DNA of 64,000 bases from Scalesia atractyloides (lineage: Eukaryota; Streptophyta; Magnoliopsida; Asterales; Asteraceae): contig CAMTDV010000017.1 in assembly GCA_947069175.1 (NCBI GenBank), positions 45,207,137-45,271,136 on the forward strand, written 5' to 3'. Shown in pieces: positions 20,026-32,596 of this stretch. The notes under the pieces were generated by a model. It saw only the letters and a list, made by a program, of their open reading frames with translations. It was not told the origin of the DNA and made no database searches. The position numbers and the translations under genes are program-made. Each line of letters starts with the position of its first letter. The stretch's first letter is position 1.

Positions 20026-23000
20026 GGTACGTTCTTAATCAATGACCATTCTGCGTTTGTACTATTTGATACTGGTGCTGACTTGAGTTTTGTTTCGAAA
20101 AACTTCGAACCGTTTCTGTGTTCTCAAACAAGTAAGCTAAGTAAAAAGTACTCGTTAGAATTAGCAAATGGTAAATTGATAGAGACTAGCAAAGTCATTC
20201 GTGGTTGTAGATTCGGTTATGCGATCATAGTTTTAGTATCGATTTATTACCAGTGGAGCTGGGTAGTTTTGATGTAGTCGTTCGGATGGATTGGCTATCC
20301 AAGAACGGAGCTGAGATAATTTATTCGGAAGAAACAAGTGCGGATACCTCGTCCTGGTGGTGGTGAAGCTTTAGTTATTCACGGAGACCGATCTAGTCGA
20401 GTATCAAAAGTGGTTAGTATTATGAAGATGCACAAGATGTTGCGTAAGGGCTATCCTGCGTTCTTGGTTAACGTAGTGGATACAAATGCCGAAAGTGGGA
20501 AGATTGAAGAAATTCCTGTAGTTTGCGATTATCCGGAAGTTTTCCCTGAAGACTTGCCTGGATTACCCCCTGCGAGACAGATCGAGTTTAAGATTGATCT
20601 TGTACCTGGTGCTGCACCGATTGCAAAATCTCCTTATAGATTAGCACCGGCAGAAATGAAAAAATTTGTCAAATCAACTTCAAGAGCTATTAGACAAAGG
20701 TTTCATACGACCAAGCTTTTCGCCTTGGGGAGCGCCTGTGTTGTTCGTGAAGAAGAAAGATGGTTCTTTCAGAATGTGTATTGATTACAGAGAGTTGAAC
20801 AAGCTGACTATCAAGGAATCGGTACCCGTTACCTAGAATCGACGATTTGTTCGACCAGCTTCAAGGGTCAAGCTACTACTCGAAGATAGACCTGCGTTCA
20901 GGTTATCACCAATTGAAGATTTCTAAGGAAGATGTTCCGAAGACTGCATTTTTGAACACGTTACGGCCATTATGAGTTGTTAGTCATGCGTTTTCGCTTA
21001 ACTAATGCGCCTGCAGTGTTCATGGATCTCATGAACAGGGTATGCAAACCCTATTTGGATAAATTCGTGATAGTATTCATTGATGATATACTAATCTATT
21101 CGCGAACCAAAGAAGATCATGAGCAACATTTGAAGATGATTCTGGAGTTGTTGAAGAAAGAGAAGTTGTATGCCAAGTTCTCTAAATGTGAATTTTGGAT
21201 TCGAGAGGTGTATTTCCTCGGTCATGTCATAAATGAGAAAGGTATACATGTGGACCCGTCGAAGATTGAGGCGATTAAGAATTGGGAAGCGCCAAAGACT
21301 CCGTCAGAAGAGCGATAATTCTTAGGACTTGCTGGGTATTATAGAAGATTCATTGAGAATTTTTCCTGAGTAGCGCAACCATTAACGCTATTGACCCAGA
21401 AGGATAAGAAGATTGATTGGACGAAAAAAGCAGGAGGAAGCTTTTCGAATGTTGAAGGAAAAGTTGTGTAGTGCACCAATCCTATCCCTGCCAAAGGGAA
21501 ATGACGGTTTTGTTGTATACTGTGATGCGTCACGTTTGGGCCTTGGTTGCATGCTTATGCAGAAGGACAAAGTGATAGCCTATGCATCCAGACAACTAAA
21601 AGTGCATGAGAAGAACTACACAACTCATGAGTTAGAGTTGGGAGCTGTTGTGTTCTTTTTTAAAGATTTGAAGACATTATCTGTATGGCACGAAGTGTAT
21701 GATTTACACAGACCATATGAGCCTCCAGCATATCTTTGATCAGAAGGAACTCAACATGCGACAGCGGCGTTGGGTAGAGTTACTCAATGATTACGAGTGT
21801 GATATTCGTTATCACCCGGGAAAAGCAAATGTTGTTGCTAACGCGCTTAGTAGGAAGGAGCGGGAAAAGCCTCTGCGTGTGCGTGCTTTGGGTTTGACCA
21901 TACAAACGAATTTGACCGATCGAATTCGTAATGCGCAGTAAGAAGCTTTGAAAGATGAGAACCTAAGAAGAGAAGGTTTGAGAGGTTTGGAATGTGAACT
22001 GATACCAAAAGGGGATGAAGTGATGTACTTCATGAACCGAGTTTGGGTTCTGCTTAGAGGTAACCTACGTGAACTGGTTATGAACGAGGCTCATAAGTCC
22101 AGATATTTGATTCACCCAGGTTCTACCAAGATGTATCAGGATATTAAGGAGTTATATTGGTGGCCAAATATAAAGAGAGATATTGCAGTGTATGTAAGTA
22201 AATGTCTGACATGCTCGAAGGTTAAGGCTGAGCATCAGAGGCCATCTTGGCTTCTGCAGCAACCAGAGATTCCTAAATGGAAGTGGGAGCATCTTGCTAT
22301 GGACTTTATCACCAAATTACCCCGTACGTCACGTGGACATGACACCATATGGGTAATTGTGGATCGATTAATGAAGTCTGCTCATTTCTTGCCCATTAAG
22401 GAAACAGACAAGACGGAAAAGATATCGCAGTTGTACCTCAACGAGATTGTAGCCCGACATGGAGTGCCTGTGTCAGTTATCTCCGATAGAGATGCACGAT
22501 TTGACTCCAGATTTTGGCGATCTCTTCAGGAGTCGCTAGGCTCTCGTTTGGACATGAGTACTGCGTATCATCCTCAAACGGATGGTCAGAGTGAGAGAAC
22601 CATTCAGACGTTAGAGGATACGTTGAGAGCGTGCGTGATTGATTTTGGTGGAAGTTGGGATACTCATTTGCCGTTGGCAGAGTTTTCTTACAACAATAGT
22701 TACCACTCTAGCATCAAAGCCGCTCCGTTTGAAGCCTTGTATGGAAGGAAATGTCGATCGCCCTTGTGTTGGGCTGAAGTTGGCGAAAGGCAACTAACCA
22801 GACCTGAGCTTATCCAGGAAACCACGGACAAGGTTGTCCAGATCAAGGAAAGGTTGAAAGCTGCCGCCGATCGACAGAAAAGTTATGCAGACAACCGAAG
22901 GAAACCGTTGCAGTTTCAAGTCGGGGATCGTGTTCTACTGAAAGTGTCACCTTGGAAAGGTGTTGTTAGATTTAGAAAAGGGGAAAAGCTAAGCCCACGG

Positions 23001-23365
23001 TATATAGGTCCTTTCGAAATCGCATCTCAAGTTGGATCAGTTGCGTATAGGCTTAAGCTGCCACAGGATTTGAGTGGAGTTCATGACGTGTTTCATGTTT
23101 CCAACCTGAGAAAGTTTTGTCGGATGAGACACTAATTATACCCCCTGATGAGGTTCAAGTAGATGATAAATTGAGATTTATCGAGGAACCGGTTGAAGTT
23201 CCAGATGAGAAGATTCAGAAGCTTAGAAGGAGTCGGATTAAGTTGGTCAAAGTTCACTGGAATTCTAAACGTGGACCCGAGTTCACATGGGAACGAAAGG
23301 ACCAGATGCAACGAAAATATCTGCATCTCTTTAAGTCCAGTGCGAAAGTGAAACCTGTAATGTAA
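20026..23365 (+). pseudogene. pol: gypsy-1 pol: PR-RT-RNaseH-IN-chromodomain-like, broken
   Basis: Domains lie in normal Ty3/gypsy order. Protease has LFDTGAD at 20065-20085. RT carries FIDDILIYS near 21080. RNase H spans about 21460-21900 (YCDAS, YHPGKAN motifs). Integrase ORF 21948-23135 (395 codons) has an H49/H56/C86/C89 zinc-binding set and catalytic D119, D180 and E216 with 35 residues between the last two; a GPF module follows. A C-terminal tail (23117-23365) with VHWNSKRGPEFTWE and KYLHLF resembles the chromodomain-like end of Tekay/Del chromoviruses. At least seven frameshifts or stops split it (near 20277, 20780, 20960, 21318, 21370, 21700, 23130), so it is not functional. Gag is absent upstream. 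Confidence 0.92.
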
Positions 23366-23366
23366 G

Positions 23367-23402
23367 AATTTCGGGGACGAAATTCCTTAAACAGGGGGAG
23401 AC
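23367..23402 (+). promoter_or_regulatory. Palindrome and polypurine tract of gypsy-1
   Basis: AATTTCGGGGACGAAATT (23367-23384), then AAACAGGGGGAGAC, ends exactly where the right LTR begins. Confidence 0.88.
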
Positions 23403-25969
23403 TGTGACACCCGGCTATTTAGGCTGTCCCGTACAAATGTAACATGTGTCATGAATGAATAAAAGGTCGTATTTGATTGTTTATGATGTTTATATATGGT
23501 ATTTGATGTGTTGGTAAATCCAAAGTTTGATAAAAATTACGTTGGCAATATTAAGATAAACGCTTATCGCGTAACGGTTATAAAGTGAAACGAACGTCGG
23601 TGACCGCCGAATAATGTTAAAATCCCAAAAATAGTCCGTTATGAGTTAAATAATATATTTAATCATAATCGTGAGGAAAAATAATTTAAAACGCTAAGAA
23701 ACTCTATTTTTCGAGTTTAAGCGCGTACTGCGCGATACTGCGTGTATCTAACAAAATACTGTCAACACAGCCAGTTCAGGGCAACCAATAGTTGTTATAG
23801 TAATAATTTGACAAGTTTATTTTTATAGAATGATAAAAATAAATTATAAAGCTTAAAATCCCTATTCTGCGAATTAGGCGCGTACTGCGCAGCACAGCGC
23901 GCATACTGCCAATTACCGACAACGTAAATGGTCCTGGCAAATAAAATATTGATTAGTAATATTTTAGTGAGTTTATTTTTATAGAGCATTGAAAATAATT
24001 TAAAACGCATTAAAACGCACTTAAAACGCTAGATAAAACACCCGGTATCTAGTTAAATACCAGTATATAGTATATATATGTGTATGTATAAGATATGTAT
24101 GTGTGCGTGTGCCATGGGTGGCGGCCTAATGGCTGCCCACTTTTTGAAAAATCTTCCATTTAGACAAGTGTGCACCTAGGGAAGCTCATATGATGATTAA
24201 GGCAAGATATACACTCCATTTAACATGCAAAATCACCAAACAAATCTCATCTCTCCTCTCTCTCTCTCGGCCGTGAGCCCCCACACACACCTCCATTTTC
24301 AACTTTGAACCTCCATTGAAGAATTCATGTTCATGTAATCCCATTTCAAGTATTTTTGAAGAATCAAAGGTGTTTTTAAAGTGTTTCAAGCAACATCCAA
24401 GCTCCATATCAACATCTTTATCAAAACCCATTAGAACTTGAAGGTATAAAATCATGTTCTTAAAATATGTTTTGGATTCTTGTTGATGGAAATGATAGTA
24501 AATGAAGTTTCTCATGTTCTTGGGTTTAAACACTAACTTGAAAAAAACATCAAATGGGTTTTAAAAGGAAATGAAAATGGACATGAATGTGTGTATATAT
24601 GGTCGTGAGTGTGTGTGTGTGTGAATGTTAGAGTTTGAGTTTTGATGTTTGAAATGATCTTGCTTGATAAGATGTTAAACGGTGAATGCTTGTAATCTTT
24701 GGAATGTTCTTAAAAGGTTATGGTGATTTGAAAGGATGCATATGAAAAGTTGAACATTGGAATCTTGTATGTATATGTATACATGCCGTGTATATATGTA
24801 TATATATGCATGCATGTACTTTTTTGTTGATTAAATCTTAAATGTGTAAGAATATATGCATATATATGTCTTGCATTTAATTTAAATGATTAGATGATTA
24901 TAGTCATATGAATATGGTGATCTTAAATGTATGAACATGAAATAAATATATGTTGGATGCATGTTAGTTTATACAAAATGATGAAGACATGATGTTTTGT
25001 GCATTAAGTGCTTGTACCTAGTTATGCATGTGAATGTATGTACATAAAATGAGGATTTAATAATGTTATAATAAAATGGTTTTAGATCAGTAAATAAACC
25101 TTAAAAATAAGGTTATCTCATGTATAAAAGTGGTATGGAACTTTGATATAAAGTGTACTAGCTTTGCATGTAGTACTATGTGCTTAAAAAGTTGTAAAAT
25201 GTGTGAAATCGCATGACTTATGTGCCTTACACAAAAACTGCACTAATCTGATTATAACCATCATTTTATTCGGTATATAACATGTATTGTGTTAAAATAT
25301 GAAGTCGTTTCGAGTTTGGATGGTTAGGGTAACGTTTGACGCAAAACTATGCGGTAAAAACGGTAAAAATCGCATTTTAAGAGGGTTTTTGTAAATCTGT
25401 TTTAGATCAGTAACTAAACTGATATTTTTAGTATAAATATAAGTATATTAACTTATATTTAGTTTATTTGGTGTTTGGTTAGTCATACGTGACTTTCGGC
25501 ACCCGAAAATGTTACCGAATCACTAAAATACGGATTTTTCAAATATACACTAGAATGGGTTGGTAATGGATGAACCTTATGTGTTTAAATGTGTTATGTG
25601 ATATAAATATGTGACTATGATAATATGTTAAGTGTTGACATGATAGCGGGAATTAAGACTATGCATCTACGCTTGTATGTTTAAAACGGTAGAATAAGTG
25701 AAATCGCGTTAAAATGTGTAACTTATTTGTCGAGCATGAAAATTTATACATAGGTTAACTTAGTGAGTTATTTCATTTATACATGCTTTAAAAATGATAA
25801 AGTGAATAAGTTTATGAGTTTTCACGTGTTATGATATTGTGAATATGTGCATGTTTATGTATATATATATTACGACGCGCAAATCGTAGATATATAGTAT
25901 GTATAAACGGGAGTGTTAACGGGTATAACATTAAGGTCACCAATAAAATCGTTCAAGTCACAAAAATCT

Positions 25970-26005
<36 letters not shown>

Positions 26006-27417
26006 CTCATATATATATATTAATATGCCAACATAATAAAAAATAATGACTTTTCGAGAAAATCTCAAAGTTATGTGAAAATTCTAAGTATTGGAGAAAC
26101 TTAGGAATTTTGTAATATATTGATTATTAAATCGTGTCTACGTATATTAGGACGTGTAGAATCAAATTGTGGGATCGCGCTATTTTAAATACGCACCCAA
26201 AGGTGAGTGTCAATAAACCCCCTCTTTTTACTGTTTTTGTATATGTTTTGGGGGAAGAACACGCCTTAAAAGGATAAGTATACGTTTTCGTATAAAATAT
26301 GCCTTTGATAAAACTATAAATATATTTTCATGGAAAATATGATTTGGAAATTATGTGATATGTTTTTGGAGAAAAACATGGTGTTGGATATAAATATGTT
26401 TCGGGATGAAACGGATTTTGGAATAATTATATATGTGTTTCGGGGATGAAACAGGGATTTTACGGCGTTATGGGATAGAACGACCGTGTGGATTTAAAAT
26501 GTTTAACTCTAAAGTTGTAACGAATTGGCCCGGTCTCAAGAGAGTAAGTATCGGGATTAGGCTTACGTTTCGGTGGGGACGTCGGGGATTCGTACAACGT
26601 GTTATGTTAAATTTTATCATTTAGTAGGATATATATATTGTTCATAAGGTTGGCACCTTGGGTGACCCATTGCGGGCACTTTGCGCGAACTTAGCCATAT
26701 AATCATTAATATGTATTGCGTGGAATTGTTGATAGATCTATCTGGTTGACAACCCCGTCGCGAATGGTAGCTCCGTGTCATGTCAAGTGACGAATTTATA
26801 TTCTGTTATTGTCTAGCGTTGATTATACCCTTAATGTTAATATATAGCTCGTAATGTCTTGCAAACTTACGAATCTGAACAAATGGATGGAAAATAAATT
26901 TAATATGTAAAACTTGGGAAGATGCTTAGTTCGGAGGTTTTGGGGAAACGCTTGCGACGGCTTACCCATGGATTTTATTAAGGAATAAAATAAACTTTCG
27001 AAAATATTATTGGATATTTTGATAATAAACACATAATTAGAAAGTTTTCCTTGTTTTAAATTTGAATATGTGAGCTCACCCTCCTTTGTGTTGACACTTG
27101 ATTTTAACGTGTTCTTCAGGTACTTGAGCATAGCTTCAGGAATCTTTGGCATATCTTGTGGTTGTGATGCATGTTTGTTTAATAATAAACTTTGGACACT
27201 TTTAAAACTTATTTGGGACCGACTGTATTAAGATCCATAAGGATCAAGACAACTTAACTGTGTTATGGTTGTGGTTTGTGTTTTAATTTGGGAACAATGT
27301 TTTAATTAAGTAATATGTCCAAAATTAACGATGCGTCGTCCACCAAGATATTTATGGGCACCAACTTCCGTCACCATTACGTTTGTATTTCCGCTGCGAC
27401 GTTTTTGGGGTGTTACA
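23403..27417 (+). repeat. 3' LTR of gypsy-1
   Basis: 4015 bp, TGTGACACCC to GGGTGTTACA, bounded by the PPT on the left and copia gag sequence on the right. The five bases after it (ACAGT, 27418-27422) should be one copy of the target duplication; its partner lies left of the window. No coding sequence was found; the ORFs at 24186-24533 and 26823-27152 mirror spurious ones in the left LTR. Confidence 0.94.
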
Positions 27418-28771
27418 ACAGTGGTTACACCAGAAGTTACACCTGTGGTTGAAACGAATGTTGTTGATGTTGAAAAAGACAATCTATCTGACCCATGGGA
27501 CACAAAGGTGTGTGAAGAAGAGTGTGACTGTGCTCTTATGGCTGCTTCGAAGGTATCACCTCAGATCCTTAAAGATCTATGTTTTGAAAAATGAATTATT
27601 GCTTTTGCAAACATAAAACAGGTGAATGAAACCCGAGAAACAAAATTTTAGAAGATGAACTTAATTTTGAAAAATTTGTTAAAGAGTTGAAAACAAAGTT
27701 AAATGAGTAGAAAAATACCAAGTTTGCAAACAGGAGCTAGAATCTACCCAGATCACTTGTGAAAAATGGGTAGAGTCTTGCAAAAGTTATGAGCTTATGC
27801 TTGATGCTCAAGTCAAGAGCAACATAAAGTTTGGTATAGGCTTTAGGGAATATGACCATACTTGTGAAAATGCTGCAAAAATTGACTCTGAGCTGGTTGA
27901 AATAGTCCTAACAAACTTGGCTGGTGAAGAAATTAAAATCACTGATAAAGAAGGAAACAAAATTGTTCTTGAAAAACCAGAGGTTTCACCAAAAGAAAAA
28001 GAAATTGAAAAATATCAGTTTCAACCAACCTGGTCAGATGAATGTGATATTTTGGAAAACTTCAAGCCAATGGACTTTTCAACTCTTGATGGTATAAAAG
28101 CAGCAAAAGCATTGGTGATTCCTATCAAAGACTTGCCAGCAGAGGTTACACCATCTGCTCTCAAAAAGTCTGATAGGAAAAGGAAAGAAAAGGTTAAACA
28201 CTTGTTTTATGAATTTTGTGAAAAGAGAAATCATGATACAGCAGACTGTTTTCTTTTGAAAGCTAATTTTATAAACAAAACCTGTGTTATACCTAAATCT
28301 CTTAGATGCACCATTTGCAACAAAACAAATCATCCAACTCAAGAGTGTGTCTATCTCAAAACCTATCATCAAAAGGTAAAAGAGATTAGAGAAAAAGCTC
28401 TAGAGAGAGAAAATTCAAATTATGCCAAACAAAAAATTAAAACATGTGAAACATCTGTCACCAAAGCTTTAAATAAAACCTCTGTTTGCAGAGAAATTCA
28501 AGTAACAGATGCACCTCTATCAAACCAGTTTCCAAGAGGTAAAAGCCAGCCTAATTACCAAAAGGTGCCTATGACTTATGAGACTTACAAAAAGTTTTCT
28601 AAGACAAGGGTAAATAGGCATCCTCATGGTTACCAACAGTTGATAGGAGGTAGCTCACAACAGTGGTTACAAAAGCCTGATCTAACCACTGCTCATCAAT
28701 CTGAACTTGAGTCTGGATCATCTGATACCCCATCCAAAGCCATTTTGGCTTTGGAGACTCACCTGAACTAA
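27418..28771 (+). pseudogene. gag: copia gag, C-terminal part
   Basis: Gag packages the element's RNA. The frame is open from 27797 to 28771; upstream pieces from 27418 are interrupted by stops (near 27592 and 27650). A basic region leads to two zinc-knuckle sites. The first has Tyr for its first Cys (FYEFCEKRNHDTADC), so it probably cannot bind zinc. The second, CTICNKTNHPTQEC, is intact CX2CX4HX4C. The C-terminal 100 residues are Ser/Gln/Lys-rich. The N-terminus is missing because gypsy-1 inserted here. Confidence 0.82.
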
Positions 28772-28785
28772 TTATTTCAAAACAT

Positions 28786-30175
28786 GTGCAGGGAGCTTCT
28801 ACTTGCCTTGACAGTCTTTGGTATGTAGATAGTGGAGGCTCCAGGCACATGACAGGATGTAAAGCCCTGCTAAGAGATTTTAAAGCTCATGGAGGGGGTG
28901 ATATATCTTTTGAAAATAATTCAAAAGGGAAGGTGTTAGGGTCAGGATGTGTCTCAGCAGGAAAACTCAAGTTTGAAAATGTGAATCTCATTGACAATCT
29001 AAAATTCAACCTTTTAAGTGTCTCACAGATGAGTGATAAGGGTTATGGTTCCTTTTTCACAAAGAAAACTTGCCAAATAGTAGGGCCAGAGGTTGTCAAA
29101 AAGATGGATCAAGTCATTGCAGAGAGCAAAGCACAGTTGACTGCTCATAGAGTAGGAAATGTGTATGTGGTTGATATGGTAAAGGATAATCCTATTTCAA
29201 GTGCATGCTTGTTCTCAGTTGCCTCAAGCAAAGAGACAGAGCTATGGCATAAAAGGCTAGGGCACACAAATCTAAAAACCATATCCACTCTCTCAAAACA
29301 AAGTTTGGTTAGAGGTTTGCCCCAAAAACAATTTACTTATGAAGAGTCTTGTGTTTCATGTTTAAAAGGTAAACAACATCAAAGTTATTACAAATCAATT
29401 GAGGAGTCCAAAACAAGTCAGTGTTTACAGTTGCTTCATATGGACTTGTTTGGACCTGTAAAAATCATGAGCTTAAAACACAAAATATATTTTCTGGTGG
29501 TAGTTGATGATTTTTCCAGGTTCACATGGACTTTCTTTTTACACTCTATGGATGAAACAACAAACATTTTGCAAAACTTTGTCAAAAAAGTTTAAAAGTA
29601 ATTTGATCTTCCGGTAAAAAATCTTTAGGAGTGATAATGGGACAGAGTTTAGGAACAAGGAGTTGGATGCCTTCTGTGAGTCAAAAGGGATTGTTAGACA
29701 ATACAACATCCTTAGAACTCCAGAACAAAATGGGGTTGTTGAAAGGAAAAATAGAACTTTAATTGAATCAGCAAGGACCATGCTTGTAGACTTAGGTTTA
29801 CCCTTGTCTTTTTGGGCAGAGGCTGTAAACACTGTTTGCTATGTCCAGAACAAAGTTTTGATAAACCCTAGGCATTAAAAGACTGCCTATGAATTGCTCT
29901 ATAAAATCAAACCTCTGATCTCTTATTTCAAAGTCTTTGGCTGCCCATGCTTCATTTTAAACATCAAGGATTCAATATCCAAGTTTGCAGCCAAAGTTGA
30001 TTGTTGTTATTTTCTGGGATACTCAACCACTGCCAAAGCCTACAGAGTTTTTAACTCTAGGACCAAGTGTGTTGAGGAAACTCTAAATGTGAAGTTGAAT
30101 GAACTCTCGTCTTTGAAAATCCCAGCAAATGGACCTGCTGAATTGTTTGATTTATCTAAATTTACATTTGAAGAC
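28786..30175 (+). pseudogene. pol: copia pol: protease and integrase part
   Basis: The open frame 28786-29595 begins with an aspartic protease (WYVDSGGSRHMTG). It continues into the integrase zinc domain (WHKRLGHTN ... CVSCLKGKQH) and the start of the core (HMDLFGP, VVVDDFSRFTW). A stop at 29593-29595 and frame changes follow, then the rest of the core (ERKNRTLIESAR near 29740) and a C-terminal region containing VFNSRTKCVEETLNV, typical of plant copia elements. Stops at 29876-29878 and 30176-30178 add damage. Gag and pol are in different frames. Not functional as it stands. Confidence 0.88.
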
Positions 30176-30178
30176 TAA

Positions 30179-30481
30179 CCCTGCAGGTACCCCACAATCA
30201 TCATTTCAAGAGCAAGGATATGATTGCATTCTTCCAAATTTCAAAATCAATCCTACAGACAGAGAAGCAGATGTTAGTAGCAATGGTGAAAACTCTGCCA
30301 GTCCAACAGTGGTTAGTACTCAAACCTCTGTCAGCTCTTCCAACCAAACATATGTTGATAAAAGTCCACAACAAATGGACAAAAGTCAACCCATGTTCAC
30401 TACCATTCCACCAATCCCCCCATCACCATTCCAATCCGAGGCTGGACCATCAAATTCACCAGCAGAGGTTAGTATACACAT
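30179..30481 (+). other. Degenerate copia pol linker between IN and RT
   Basis: About 300 bp of Ser/Pro/Gln-rich sequence in shifting frames, lying where the variable IN-RT linker is expected. It contains the repeated nucleotide words CCTCTG and CAGTGGTTAG seen elsewhere in this element. Confidence 0.55.
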
Positions 30482-32167
30482 TTGCAAGCATCACCTCAAA
30501 ATGCCATTGTCCCATATCAAGGTGATTTGATCTTCCTCAAAAGCCATCCATTGGATCAAGTTATTGGCAACATCAATGCGGGTGTGCTCACAAGAAGCCA
30601 AGCCCAAAACATTTGTCTTTTTGCTGGTTTTCTATCACTCACACAGCCTGTCAAGTACCAAGAGGCACTGAAAGACAACAGCTGGGTAGAGGCCATGCAA
30701 GAAGAGCTCCTACAATTCAAGAGACAACAAGTATGGGAACTTGTACCATTGCCAAAAGATGTGAGTCCCATCGGCACAAAGTGGGTCTTCAAAAACAAAA
30801 CTGACAAAAGGGGTATTCTTGTCAAGAACAAAGCAAGGCTCGTGGTTCAAGGCTACAGACAGAAAAAAGGGATTGACTACGATGAAACTTTTACTCCAGT
30901 AGCAAGGTTAGAAGCCATTCGCCTATTCTTAGCTTTTGCTGCTAACCACAACATCAAGGTGTATCAAATGGACATCAAAAGTGCATTCCTGTATGGAAAG
31001 ATCAAGGAAGAGGTATATGTTTGTCAACCTCCTGGATTTGAGGATCACTTTCATCCTGATCATGTTTACAGGTTTAACAAAGCACTCTATGGTCTAAAAC
31101 AAGCACCAAGAGCCTGGTATGAAACTCTATCCACTTTTCTCTTATCCATTGGTTTCACCAGAGGTAGGATTGACAAAACCCTATTTTTAAAATGGAAAGG
31201 AAAAGATTTGATGCTTGTCCAAATTTATGTGGATGACATCATTTTTGGATCCACATGCACTGCCATGTGTGAAGAGTTTAGAAAACTCATGGCAGCTGAG
31301 TTTGAAATGAGTGCAATGGGTGAGTTGCAATGCTTTCTTGGTTTACAAGTCAAACAAATGCAAAAAGGCACTTTCATTCATCAAAATAAGTATGTGAAAG
31401 AAATACTTAAGAAATTTGATATGGATGATTGTAAACCCTGCAGCACACCCATGGCAACATCCAAGCTTGTCACTATAGATGGCAAAGATGACCTTGTTGA
31501 TCAAACTTTATACAGAAGCATGATTGGGTCTTTATTGTACCTAACTGCCTCAAGGCCAGACATTATGTTTGCTACTTGTGTTTGTGCCAGATCACAGTCA
31601 TTACCAAGAAAATCAGACCTTATTGCTGTAAAAAGGATATTCAGATACATAAAAGGTGCTCCCACACTTGGTATCTGGTATCCAGCTAATGGTAACATTG
31701 AGCTTGCATGATATTCTGATAGTGACTTTGCTGGATGTAAAACAACAAGGAAGTCCACATCTATGGGAGCCCAATTCCTAGGAGATTGCCTAGTGTCTTG
31801 GCAAAGCAAAAAACAAGTTGCAGTATCCACGTCCACTGCTGAAGCAGAATATATAGCTGCTGCAAGTTGCACTGCTCAAATTTTGTGGCTTCAAAATCAA
31901 CTTCTGGATTTTGGTTTTACTGCCTTGAGGACTCCTCTCAAAATTGATAGTCAAGCAGCTATAAACATCATCAAAAATCCAGTTTCACATTCAACCACCA
32001 AGCACATTGACATCCATCACTTTGTGAGGGATTGCTATGAAAAAGGTCTGATTTCTTTACAACATGTCCATACCAAGGATCAACTAGCAGATGTGTTGAC
32101 AAAAGCACTTGATGCTTCCACATTTGACAGTTTGATTTCTAGGCTTGGAATGCTAAACATGGATTAA
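30482..32167 (+). pseudogene. pol: copia pol: reverse transcriptase and RNase H
   Basis: The open frame 30482-31711 covers the copia RT: KARLVVQGYRQ, DETFTPVARLEAIR, the YVDD catalytic motif at residues 249-252, and LYLTASRPDIMFA at the connection. A single in-frame TGA at 31709-31711 interrupts it. RNase H then continues through DSDFAGCKTTRKST, STAEAEYIAAA and the end of pol with KHIDIHHFVRDC and HTKDQLADVLTKAL, stopping at 32167. Apart from the nonsense codon this half is well preserved. Confidence 0.92.
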
Positions 32168-32596
32168 AAACAAATTTTCTTGTGATCCATGTGTAAATAA
32201 CAATAAATTGTTTTTAGAAAATCAGAAATTCATACTTAAAATAGTTAAAATTGAAAATTTCAATAAATCCTTAAAGTCTGTTCAAAGCTCTGATAGCACA
32301 AAAACACTGTTGTTTAGAAAAAATTATCCACTGATGCAAACCTCTGATAGTGTTTAAATTGGTCACAACCACTGGCAGTTTTGCTCTAACAGTGGTTAGC
32401 CAAACAACTGTTTTCCATTGTCAAACAGAGGTTACACGTGGATAGATGTTATTCGACAGATGTTGCATCAGACGCCACGTCAAGTGCACTTTTTGAAAAA
32501 CCCTATAAACCCTGTTCTATCCCCAAACAAAGGTTTCACTTTTCTTGTGCGATTTCAAATTTTTCAAAGCCCTTCTCTCAAAAATCTTCCAAAATC

